Below are positions 17,731-23,951 of a stretch of 64,000 nucleotides of DNA, in pieces. Below the pieces are notes generated by a model. It made no database searches, was not told where the DNA came from, and saw nothing but the letters and a program-made list of their open reading frames with translations. The position numbers and the translations under genes were made by a program. The DNA is taken from the NCBI RefSeq assembly GCF_014705715.1, contig NZ_JACXLC010000001.1:540457-604456 (forward strand), read 5' to 3'. The number at the start of each line of letters is the position of its first letter. Position 1 is the stretch's first letter. Origin of the DNA: Erythrobacter rubeus (GTDB taxonomy: Bacteria; Pseudomonadota; Alphaproteobacteria; Sphingomonadales; Sphingomonadaceae).

Positions 17731-18144
17731 ATGTCAGCAGCGCCAACCGCCTCTCCATTCGCCTTTCCGATCAAGGTCCTGCCCGAGGATATCGATTTCA
17801 TGGGCCATGTGAACAATGCGCGCTATCTCAATTGGGTTCAGGACGCGGTGCTGGCTCACTGGAACAAGCTCGCCCCGGCAGAGGAAATCGCCTCGAAGGC
17901 CTGGGTCGCACTCAAGCACGAGATTACCTATCGCAAGCCGGCGTTTCTGGAGGACGATGTCACGGCGAGCACGGTGCTGGAGCACTTCAAAGGCGCGCGC
18001 GCATTTTATCATACTATCATACGCCGCGGTGAGGATGTCCTGGCCGAGGTCAAGTCCAGCTGGTGCTGTATCGATGCCGAAACGCTGCGACCGGCGCGGA
18101 TCGGCGAGCACATGCGCGAGCTCTTCTTTTCCGACGTCGACTGA
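17731..18144 (+). CDS. Acyl-CoA thioesterase, 4HBT hot-dog fold
   Basis: The 137-residue product has the YbgC/4-hydroxybenzoyl-CoA thioesterase pattern EDIDFMGHVNNARYLNWVQ, where the Asp in the D-x-M-G-H-V-N-N motif is catalytic in relatives. The rest fits one hot-dog domain that would work as a dimer or tetramer. The physiological acyl-CoA cannot be told from sequence. It starts 122 bases from divergent leuC and is followed 92 bases later by crtW on the same strand; no functional link to carotenoids is evident. Confidence 0.88.
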   Translation: MSAAPTASPFAFPIKVLPEDIDFMGHVNNARYLNWVQDAVLAHWNKLAPAEEIASKAWVALKHEITYRKPAFLEDDVTASTVLEHFKGARAFYHTIIRRGEDVLAEVKSSWCCIDAETLRPARIGEHMRELFFSDVD

Positions 18145-18236
18145 CCTGCAACAAGCATTCATCGCTTCGCAATTTGCAGCGCGAACTCGAATCTCTATAC
18201 GCACCCGAATGAGCTGGCCGTGCGTATTTGTCTAAG

Positions 18237-19022
18237 ATGCATCAGCGTTTCACCCTTCCGAGCCGCACTGTGCAAGGTGCAATCGGCCTAGCGCTTGCCG
18301 CGCTGATCGCCGGCGGGTGGCTGGGGATCCACGCCTACGCGATGTTCATTTTCGAGCTGACCTGGGCGAGTCTGCCGTTCGCCCTGGCGCTCGCTATAGT
18401 TCAGGTTTGGCTTTCCGTCGGGGTTTTTATCGTCTGCCACGACGCTATGCACGGCAGCTTGGTTCCCGGGCGCCCTCAAGTGAATTCAGCGATCGGTACC
18501 GTTTTGCTTTTCCTTTACGCAGGTTTTGCATGGCGCAAGCTTCGCGACGCGCATTTCGCCCATCACAAACTCGCGGGAAAAGCCGGAGACCCCGATTTCG
18601 ACGAAAACAACCCTGCTGACTTTTTCCGTTGGTACGGTACGTTTTTCAAAAGGTACTTCGGTTGGCAATCGTTGCTCTTCGTGCACACGGTTGTCGGGAT
18701 TTACTGGCTGGTGATCGGCATTCCTATGGTCCAGATCGTTCTACTGTACGGCGCACCTGCGCTGCTTTCCTCACTACAATTGTTTTACTTCGGCACCTTC
18801 CGTCCTCACCGGCACCAGGCCGGGATGGATGAGCTGGATTTTGCCGACAGTCACAACACGCGCAGCGATCAGTTTGGCACTCTGACTAGTCTCGCAACCT
18901 GTTTTCATTTCGGCTATCATCTGGAGCATCACCGGCGGCCGGACGTGCCGTGGTGGGCGCTGCCGAGCGCTCGCCGTGCCGGTGTAGGGCTCGGAAAGTC
19001 AGGAAAGGAGATCGCGGCGTGA
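18237..19022 (+). CDS. crtW: Beta-carotene ketolase CrtW
   Basis: CrtW adds 4-keto groups to beta-ionone rings, using a di-iron centre in the membrane. The 261-residue product has several hydrophobic segments and the family's histidine clusters: HDAMHG, HFAHHKLAGKAGDPDF and HFGYHLEHHRRPDVPWW near the C-terminus. The ATG at 18237 was chosen over a TTG three codons upstream. Its stop overlaps crtZ in a GTGA. With CrtZ it would convert beta-carotene or zeaxanthin towards astaxanthin-type ketocarotenoids. Confidence 0.93.
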   Translation: MHQRFTLPSRTVQGAIGLALAALIAGGWLGIHAYAMFIFELTWASLPFALALAIVQVWLSVGVFIVCHDAMHGSLVPGRPQVNSAIGTVLLFLYAGFAWRKLRDAHFAHHKLAGKAGDPDFDENNPADFFRWYGTFFKRYFGWQSLLFVHTVVGIYWLVIGIPMVQIVLLYGAPALLSSLQLFYFGTFRPHRHQAGMDELDFADSHNTRSDQFGTLTSLATCFHFGYHLEHHRRPDVPWWALPSARRAGVGLGKSGKEIAA

Positions 19023-19519
19023 GTTGGCTCGAGGCAATAGCAGTCACGCTTGCCGCGCTTGCCGGAATGGAACTGTTCGCGTGGTTCGCGCACAAATACA
19101 TCATGCATGGCTGGGGTTGGGGCTGGCACCGCGATCATCACGAACCGCACGATAATACGTTCGAAAAGAACGACCTGTTCGCGGTCGTGTTCGGCACAAT
19201 CAATGCGGCGATTTATATCTTCGGCGCGCTGTATTGGGATGCCCTGTGGTGGGCGGCCCTTGGCGTAAACTTGTATGGCGTGATCTACGCCATCATCCAT
19301 GACGGACTGGTCCATCAGAGATTTTTCCGGTGGGTCCCCAAGAAGGGATATGCCAAGCGTCTGGTGCAGGCGCACAAGCTGCACCATGCGACAATCGGGA
19401 AAGAGGGCGGGGTGAGTTTCGGGTTTGTCATCGCCCGTGACCCGCAAAATCTGAAAGCCGAATTGCGCAAGCAAAAGGAGCTGGGCCAGGCCGTGGTCCG
19501 CGAAAGCGCCGGAGCTTGA
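19019..19519 (+). CDS. crtZ: Beta-carotene hydroxylase CrtZ
   Basis: CrtZ hydroxylates carotenoid rings at C3/C3'. The 166-residue product has membrane helices and the di-iron histidine motifs HKYIMHGWGWGWHRDHHEPH, IIHDGLVHQRF and AHKLHHATIGKEGGVSFGF. The GTG start is supported by AAGGAG eight bases upstream and by the GTGA overlap with crtW; there is no good ATG. The CrtW-CrtZ pair in one transcript points to astaxanthin-type carotenoid production. It converges on ybaN. Confidence 0.94.
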   Translation: MSWLEAIAVTLAALAGMELFAWFAHKYIMHGWGWGWHRDHHEPHDNTFEKNDLFAVVFGTINAAIYIFGALYWDALWWAALGVNLYGVIYAIIHDGLVHQRFFRWVPKKGYAKRLVQAHKLHHATIGKEGGVSFGFVIARDPQNLKAELRKQKELGQAVVRESAGA

Positions 19520-19522
19520 CGC

Positions 19523-19870
19523 CTATTCGTTTCGGGTCGCGATCCAGCTTCCCGCTACGACCAGGATCGTAAGTGAAATCCAGACGTAGGGTTCACCCAA
19601 GGTGAACCACGTAAATACCGCGCCTACGCTCATCGCGCCTATTGCCGCGAGCTTGGCAGGACGGCTGATCGCCCGGTGCTCGCGCCAATCGCGTATCTGA
19701 GGGCCCCATTTCGGATGTTCGACGATCCGCTTTTCCCACTCGGGATTGCTGCGCGCAAAACAGAACACCGCGACGAGGAGGAAAGGGACAGTCGGCATAA
19801 TCGGGAGCACCGCGCCGATTGCCGCCAGTGCGAGAGCGATGATGCCTCCTGCCAGATAGAGCAGTCGCAT
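19523..19870 (-). CDS. ybaN: YbaN/DUF454 family inner-membrane protein
   Basis: The 115-residue product has hydrophobic helices at about residues 3-25 and paired ones near 73-108. The family motif GAVLPIMPTVPFLLVAVFCFARS and the following WGPQIRDWREHRAI are typical of DUF454. The molecular function is not known. It lies 12 bases downstream of sufE on the same strand and ends three bases from crtZ, which comes the other way. Confidence 0.9.
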   Translation of the reverse strand: MRLLYLAGGIIALALAAIGAVLPIMPTVPFLLVAVFCFARSNPEWEKRIVEHPKWGPQIRDWREHRAISRPAKLAAIGAMSVGAVFTWFTLGEPYVWISLTILVVAGSWIATRNE

Positions 19871-19882
19871 CGCCGCCTTTCC

Positions 19883-20290
19883 CTAAGCCGCGGCCAAGCG
19901 TGCGGCGTGCTCTTTCACCAATGCGATCATGTTCGGGACGCCCTGCGTCCTGTTCGAGGATAGCTGGTTCTTCAGATCGAACGGTTCCAACGCGGCAGTC
20001 ACATCCATACGCGCCACTTCGTCGGCGGGCCTATCCTGTACGGCAGAGATCACCAGCGCAACGATGCCCTTGGTGATGGCTGCATTGCTGTCGGCCAGAA
20101 AGTGCAGCTTGTCGGTCTGCTCTGTCGGGTAAACCCAAACCGCTGCCGAGCATCCGCGCACCAGGGTCGCATCGGTCTTGAGCGCCTCGGGCATGTCCTC
20201 GAGCTCGCGCCCAAGCTCGATAAGGAGCCGGTAGCGCTCGTCTCCTTCAAGGAATTCATACTCTTCGAGAATGTCTGGCAGCGTTCGCAT
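19883..20290 (-). CDS. sufE: SufE family cysteine desulfuration protein
   Basis: SufE takes sulfur from the cysteine desulfurase SufS as a persulfide for Fe-S cluster assembly. The 135-residue product has LIELGRELEDMPEAL and the active-site cysteine in VRGCSAAVWV near residue 47. The GIVALVISAVQDRPADE helix follows. It lies 55 bases below the last Psp-associated gene on the same strand with no hairpin between, so read-through from the Psp operon is possible, though an own promoter is as likely. No other suf genes are in the window. Confidence 0.94.
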   Translation of the reverse strand: MRTLPDILEEYEFLEGDERYRLLIELGRELEDMPEALKTDATLVRGCSAAVWVYPTEQTDKLHFLADSNAAITKGIVALVISAVQDRPADEVARMDVTAALEPFDLKNQLSSNRTQGVPNMIALVKEHAARLAAA

Positions 20291-20345
20291 GGCCGCTATT
20301 TAGGAGCGCATGCCAGCAAGTCCACCGGTTATGATGTGCGCCTCG

Positions 20346-20603
20346 TCAAAGCTCCACACCGCTCGCGATGGCTTCGAGCTTTTTGATCCGTTCCTTGAGA
20401 TCGGCCATCTCGATGCGCGCTGCACCTACCGAAGCACCGCCCTCGACCTCGGCAGCGTCGATGCCGGTGCGAGAGCCGGTTGGTCGCTCGAGCTCTTCGC
20501 GTTTCAGCTCCAGCCAGCCTTGCCATGCCTTGAGCAGGGAAAACGCCACTACGCTGATGCCGACAAGACAGGTGGCTGCGATCACGAAAATTGGGTCCAT
20601 CAT
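20346..20603 (-). CDS. PspB-like small membrane protein (fifth extra copy)
   Basis: An 85-residue product with an N-terminal membrane segment (PIFVIAATCLVGISVVAFSLL, about residues 4-24), a charged linker, and a C-terminal coil ADLKERIKKLEAIASGVEL. That end resembles the PspB helix with its core R-x3-LE-x-I. It lacks the downstream EIExLR half seen in its neighbours. The ATG shares an ATGA with the upstream gene; a second ATG follows at 20600. It is the last member of the Psp gene series. Homology to PspB is inferred from pattern, not proven. Confidence 0.7.
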   Translation of the reverse strand: MMDPIFVIAATCLVGISVVAFSLLKAWQGWLELKREELERPTGSRTGIDAAEVEGGASVGAARIEMADLKERIKKLEAIASGVEL

Positions 20604-20941
20604 TCGCTCAAGTCCTCCGTCGTCTTCGAAGAGCGCCGCGCAATATCTCCGCGCAGGCTCTCAATCTCTCGGGCAATCCGCTGCGCCTTGCGCGCCTCGG
20701 AACTGTTTTCGTCTGTTGCGATCCGTTCCAGCACCTGCACGCGCTCGCGTAGTTCGGCGAGCTCAGCTGCGTCGATTTCATCCGGCGTCTTGGTGGCCGC
20801 CTCGTTATCGTGCCGCTCCGAACGAGCGCCGTCGAACCGGCTCATCATCTGGCGGTTCTCCCGGCGGAGCCTGTTGCTCCGGCCGCGCTCGTAAATCCAG
20901 AGGACGACGAATACGATCAAGGCGACGCTGAGCCAGCTCAT
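20600..20941 (-). CDS. PspB-like small membrane protein (fourth extra copy)
   Basis: A 113-residue product: short N-terminal transmembrane helix (SVALIVFVVLWIYE, residues 5-18), an Arg-rich juxtamembrane stretch, and an acidic coil with AELRERVQVLERIATDEN near residue 62. It then continues with REIESLRGDIARR. The R-x3-LERIATD core matches the helix of E. coli PspB (RERIQALESIL). One base of its ATG is shared with the upstream stop (TAATG), so it is probably translationally coupled. Confidence 0.75.
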   Translation of the reverse strand: MSWLSVALIVFVVLWIYERGRSNRLRRENRQMMSRFDGARSERHDNEAATKTPDEIDAAELAELRERVQVLERIATDENSSEARKAQRIAREIESLRGDIARRSSKTTEDLSE

Positions 20942-21243
20942 TATTGACTGTTCTCCAGCTTGCGGGACTCCTCGGAATCTCCGCGCAGCAGCTCGATTTC
21001 GTCGGAGAGCAGCTGTCCGCGATCCGTCGCGAGCCGTTCAAGCAAACGCAAACGATCTTCGATCATGTCGGTACGATCCGAGATTTCGCTGACTTTCAAA
21101 CCATTTGCGCGATCAGCAGCGCTCATTCCGGCCTTCGATCGCTTATAATCGTACACTTTCGACACGATACCGTTGATGCTTAATCCAGTGATCAGAACAA
21201 TGATGATAATGCTTCCGAACACAATGACGAGATCGCTGTCCAT
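20941..21243 (-). CDS. PspB-like small membrane protein (third extra copy)
   Basis: A 100-residue product with a strong transmembrane helix (LVIVFGSIIIIVLITGLSI, about residues 5-23), a basic patch (YDYKRSKAG) and the shared cytoplasmic helix IEDRLRLLERLATDRG, followed by LLSDEIELLRG. The start overlaps the upstream stop by one base (TGATG). It has the same layout as the neighbouring genes and, less closely, as PspB. No enzyme motif is visible. Confidence 0.75.
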   Translation of the reverse strand: MDSDLVIVFGSIIIIVLITGLSINGIVSKVYDYKRSKAGMSAADRANGLKVSEISDRTDMIEDRLRLLERLATDRGQLLSDEIELLRGDSEESRKLENSQ

Positions 21244-21608
21244 CAGGCGTTCCCTTCGTCGGGGCGGTGCTCAAGCGAGCGCTCGCGCAGTTGTTCGATC
21301 TCGTTGCCGAGTTGATATCCGCCGTCTGTCACAATCCGCTCGACATTGGCCATGCGGTCCTTGATCGACGAAAGCTCGGCTCGCAATTCGGCGTTTTCCT
21401 GCGTGAGCAGGGTGACGCGTTGTTTCGCTTCATGATCGGACGCCGGCTTGAGCGCCTGGCCCCATGTCCCCTCGAGCGGATAGCCGTGCTTGATGCGCAG
21501 CCGGGTGGTGTGAATCCATCCCCCGATTGCAGCGGCGCCCAATGCGAGACCGCCGCCGACTATCCAAGGGAGATGTGGGGCTAGGTTCGCGGCAACGTCG
21601 ATACTCAT
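21243..21608 (-). CDS. PspB-like small membrane protein (second extra copy)
   Basis: A 121-residue product with a membrane segment at about residues 14-32 (WIVGGGLALGAAAIGGWIH), a basic loop and a coiled coil from about residue 62. It ends with IKDRMANVERIVTDGGYQL followed by GNEIEQLRERS. The VERIVTDxGY...EIExLR core is nearly the same as in the upstream neighbour, pointing to tandem duplication and divergence. Its start lies in an ATGA with the preceding gene. Confidence 0.75.
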   Translation of the reverse strand: MSIDVAANLAPHLPWIVGGGLALGAAAIGGWIHTTRLRIKHGYPLEGTWGQALKPASDHEAKQRVTLLTQENAELRAELSSIKDRMANVERIVTDGGYQLGNEIEQLRERSLEHRPDEGNA

Positions 21609-21904
21609 GCTTTTTCCCTGTCGTTAATTGTCAGAGGGACGCCTGATCCTTCCTGTTCAACATTAACGGTGTCGCGGAGCGCTTCGATCTGGGTAGCAAC
21701 GTCGTATCCGCGATCGGTCACGATCCGCTCAAGCACCTTGACGCGGTCTTCGAGCTCCTGGACGCGGCTGGCATATTGCGCCGCCTTTTCGCCCGTTGCC
21801 TCGGCCGTCGCCGCCAGTTTCTTTTCTTCGAGCTTGCCGCGCTGCACGATCCAGATGATACCGAGAACCATCGCGAACGGCGCAAATCCCACCATCCATT
21901 CCAT
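21605..21904 (-). CDS. PspB-like small membrane protein (first extra copy)
   Basis: A 99-residue product with an N-terminal helix (FAPFAMVLGIIWIVQR, residues 7-22), a Lys/Glu/Ala-rich coil and the motif LEDRVKVLERIVTDRGYDV followed by TQIEALRD. It starts 27 bases after pspC with AGAGGAA ahead of the ATG. Of the five extra proteins this is the clearest match to the PspB layout of a short N-terminal anchor plus a cytoplasmic R-x3-LE helix. Confidence 0.78.
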   Translation of the reverse strand: MEWMVGFAPFAMVLGIIWIVQRGKLEEKKLAATAEATGEKAAQYASRVQELEDRVKVLERIVTDRGYDVATQIEALRDTVNVEQEGSGVPLTINDREKA

Positions 21905-21931
21905 GACGTATTTCCTCTCTGACAGTTCGGC

Positions 21932-22306
21932 TTAGCGCAGGCGCTCGATCTCTGCTGTCAGCCGCGGATTGCTGCTGACGTAGTGGGTTTCGACTGCGGC
22001 CAGCCGGCGATCGATATCGCGAAAGTTGGCGCGGATTTCGCGGGCCGTGCGTTTCGGGCTCTGCCGGACGCGCTGCCAATACTTTTGCTCGCTTTCATCA
22101 CGATAGAGATGCGGCGGCTTCTTGCTCATGATGAAACCGGCGGCAAGGTATGCGAGGATGGGCCAACCGAGCGCCACGGTAAGAGCAACCACGCCAAGGC
22201 GGATCCACAGCGCATTAATGCCTGTGTATTCGGCAATCCCGGCGCACACGCCCATCAACTTGCCATTGGCTTTGTCGCGATAAATGGTGGTGCGGGGCGA
22301 ATTCAT
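21932..22306 (-). CDS. pspC: PspC domain protein with C-terminal LER-like helix
   Basis: PspC is a membrane component that senses envelope stress with PspB. The 124-residue product has the PspC domain in residues 1-65 (YRDKANGKLMGVCAGIAEYT, then IRLGVVALTVALGWPILAYL). A C-terminal cytoplasmic helix with RDIDRRLAAVETHYVSSN follows and the chain ends EIERLR. That tail has the same R-x3-VE...EIExLR pattern as the neighbouring small proteins. The ATG overlaps the pspB stop in an ATGA. Confidence 0.92.
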   Translation of the reverse strand: MNSPRTTIYRDKANGKLMGVCAGIAEYTGINALWIRLGVVALTVALGWPILAYLAAGFIMSKKPPHLYRDESEQKYWQRVRQSPKRTAREIRANFRDIDRRLAAVETHYVSSNPRLTAEIERLR

Positions 22307-22608
22307 GCCTTGGATCCTTTCTTTTCGGCGATCAGCTGTTCCAGTTCGCGCAGCTGCTGGTTGTCGGACTCCTGATCGGCGATCAGGCGCTTTACTGGAG
22401 AGAATGACGGGTCATCGGACGCAACGAGGCGTTCAACTGTGTCCATCCGCTCGTCGAGCCGCTTGGCAAGGTTGTAGAGTTCTTCGAGCAGAACCTCGTC
22501 ATCGCTCGTGATCGTTGCAGCGGTTTTCCATTTGGTCATGTAATGCATAACCATCCACGGGAGCGCGATGAGGACGATGAAGACGATCATTACGACTTCG
22601 AATGGCAT
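22303..22608 (-). CDS. pspB: Phage shock protein B
   Basis: PspB is a small membrane protein that relays envelope stress to the PspA-PspF switch. The 101-residue product has an N-terminal transmembrane helix (VVMIVFIVLIALPWMVMHYM, about residues 5-24) and the cytoplasmic helix LYNLAKRLDERMDTVERLV with the LAxxxxRxxERxxxxExLxxxxxPSF pattern of PspB (DDPSFSPV). It is longer than the roughly 75 residues usual in enterobacteria, with a C-terminal coil QQLRELEQLIAEKK. It starts three bases after the pspA stop. Confidence 0.92.
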   Translation of the reverse strand: MPFEVVMIVFIVLIALPWMVMHYMTKWKTAATITSDDEVLLEELYNLAKRLDERMDTVERLVASDDPSFSPVKRLIADQESDNQQLRELEQLIAEKKGSKA

Positions 22609-22611
22609 GGT

Positions 22612-23298
22612 TTATTCCCCCTTCTCGGCGTCGGGCTTGCCGAGCGCCTTCTTCATTTCTGCAAGTTCATCGTCGATCGCGTCGGCACCTTCGAGCGCGG
22701 CAATCTCGTCAGAGAGCGAAGGCTGTCCTTCCTCCGCAATTGACAGTGCATCCGCGCGCCCTTCGGCGTAATCGACGCGGCGTTCGAGTTGGTCGAAACG
22801 CGAAAGCGCCTCGTCCGTGCGTTCGGTGCTCATCAGCGTGCGAAGCTTCACGCGGTTCTCCGCGCTTTCCAGCCGCGCGGCGATGGCCGTCTGGCGACTG
22901 CGTGCTTCGCGCAGGCGATGCTGAAGCTTCTGAATGTCGTCTTCGTAAGCGCGCAGGGCATCGTCGAGCACAGCAATCTCAGCCTTCAGCTGGTCGGCCA
23001 TGCTCGCGGCTTTCTTCTTCTCGACGAGAGCGGCGCGGGCCAGATCCTCACGATCTTTCGACAGCGCCAGCTGTGCTTTCTCGCCCCAATCGGCCTGGAG
23101 CCGGTCGAGCTTCACGACGTGGCGGTGCATTTCCTTCTGATCTGCGATCGTTCGCGCCGCACTTGCTCGCACTTCAACCAGCGTCTCCTCCATTTCGAGG
23201 ATGATCATGCGGATCATCTTCGACGGGTCGTCCGCCTTGTCGAGCATATCGTTGAAATTTGCCGCAACGATGTCGCGGGTGCGGCTGAAAATACCCAT
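22612..23298 (-). CDS. pspA: Phage shock protein A
   Basis: PspA (IM30/ESCRT-III-like) coats damaged inner membrane and, when idle, inhibits PspF. The 228-residue product starts with the classic MGIFSRTRDIVAANFNDML and has DPSKMIRMIILEMEETLVEV followed by long coiled-coil helices. An acidic C-terminal tail of about 40 residues ends the protein. The ATG at 23298 has GGAG eight bases upstream. The same frame is open for 92 more codons to a GTG at 23574, so a longer form of 320 residues is possible; the short form matches the family. Confidence 0.95.
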   Translation of the reverse strand: MGIFSRTRDIVAANFNDMLDKADDPSKMIRMIILEMEETLVEVRASAARTIADQKEMHRHVVKLDRLQADWGEKAQLALSKDREDLARAALVEKKKAASMADQLKAEIAVLDDALRAYEDDIQKLQHRLREARSRQTAIAARLESAENRVKLRTLMSTERTDEALSRFDQLERRVDYAEGRADALSIAEEGQPSLSDEIAALEGADAIDDELAEMKKALGKPDAEKGE

Positions 23299-23574
23299 GA
23301 AGGCTACTCCATCTAGGAACGGGTTGGTGGCGCTTTGCTGCGAATCGTTGTCGCGCTCGCGCTCATGAGATTGCGTCGGGGTGGGGCTGCGACGCAAGGC
23401 TTCGATTTCGGCATCAAGCCGGGACAGCTTGCCCTGGCGTTGAAGGGAGCCGTTTGGGCGGGCCGGAGCGGTGCTGCCTTTACGAGCGCGGGCAGAGATG
23501 TCTGCGCTCGAGGCAGGCTTTGCGGGGGACTTTGCCCGCTCCGGCCCAAGGGGGTTGGTTTCGTTCTTGCTCAC
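23299..23574 (-). other. In-frame coding-like segment ahead of pspA
   Basis: The 92 codons from GTG 23574 to the pspA ATG contain no stop and have a codon make-up like a real gene. They encode a polar, Pro/Ser/Ala-rich stretch followed by a short helix LSRLDAEIEALRRS and end NPFLDGVAF directly before MGIFS. The helix resembles the EIExLR half of the neighbouring small proteins. The GTG follows the stop of the 57-residue gene by eight bases, with only a weak ribosome binding site. It may be an N-terminal extension of PspA or a former separate gene that has lost its stop. Confidence 0.45.
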
Positions 23575-23582
23575 CAGAACGC

Positions 23583-23756
23583 TCAAGCAATCTCGACCAG
23601 GGTGGCAGAGACAGGATGCGGATGAGCGAGAATGTTGGCTTGCGCATTGTTCGCTTCGAACTGCGAAGTGAACACGACCATCACGGTCATTGCAGCAATG
23701 CTTGCGATAGAAGCATGACCAAGCTTGCTGGTCCAAAATTTCTTCGCGAAGAACAT
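23583..23756 (-). CDS. 57-residue membrane protein, first gene after the sigma-54 promoter
   Basis: A small product with a basic N-terminus (MFFAKKFWTSKLGHA), one hydrophobic helix at about residues 15-31 (SIASIAAMTVMVVFTSQF) and a short polar tail ending ATLVEIA. I do not recognise a family. It lies about 80 bases downstream of the predicted sigma-54 promoter and just before the frame that runs into pspA, so it would be the first translated product of the psp transcript. The ribosome binding site is weak (AAGAAC), which lowers confidence. Confidence 0.55.
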   Translation of the reverse strand: MFFAKKFWTSKLGHASIASIAAMTVMVVFTSQFEANNAQANILAHPHPVSATLVEIA

Positions 23757-23835
23757 GTTCTTGTACACTTTGCGATACTCCCGCCTTGGCGATTTTCGGC
23801 CCCATGCCGTTTCTCGCCAGCCTTGCCCAAGTATA

Positions 23836-23851
23836 AGCAAGCCGTGTGCCA
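23836..23851 (-). promoter_or_regulatory. Sigma-54 promoter of the psp operon
   Basis: The minus strand reads TGGCACACGGCTTGCT. This matches the sigma-54 consensus (TGGCAC-N5-TTGCW), with GG and GC exactly ten bases apart. It points towards the 57-residue gene and pspA and lies 101 bases from the divergent pspF start. An AAA+ activator with a GAFTGA motif (PspF) is next door, as expected for this promoter class. Confidence 0.85.
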
Positions 23852-23892
23852 AACTGTGAAAACCCTCGATTTCCAACGCTTTTCCCGCCTGT

Positions 23893-23929
23893 ACCAATAG
23901 GCGCGTTGGTATTTTTTGCCAAACATTGG
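23893..23929. promoter_or_regulatory. Candidate PspF upstream activating sites
   Basis: Alternating ACCAA (23893-23897), TTGGT (23906-23910), CCAA (23919-23922) and TTGG (23926-23929) form two dyads about 40-80 bases upstream of the sigma-54 promoter and just ahead of pspF. That is the usual place for PspF to bind and also to repress its own gene. The match is by position and symmetry only. Confidence 0.4.
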
Positions 23930-23951
23930 GAAATATCACTATAGGTTGGCC

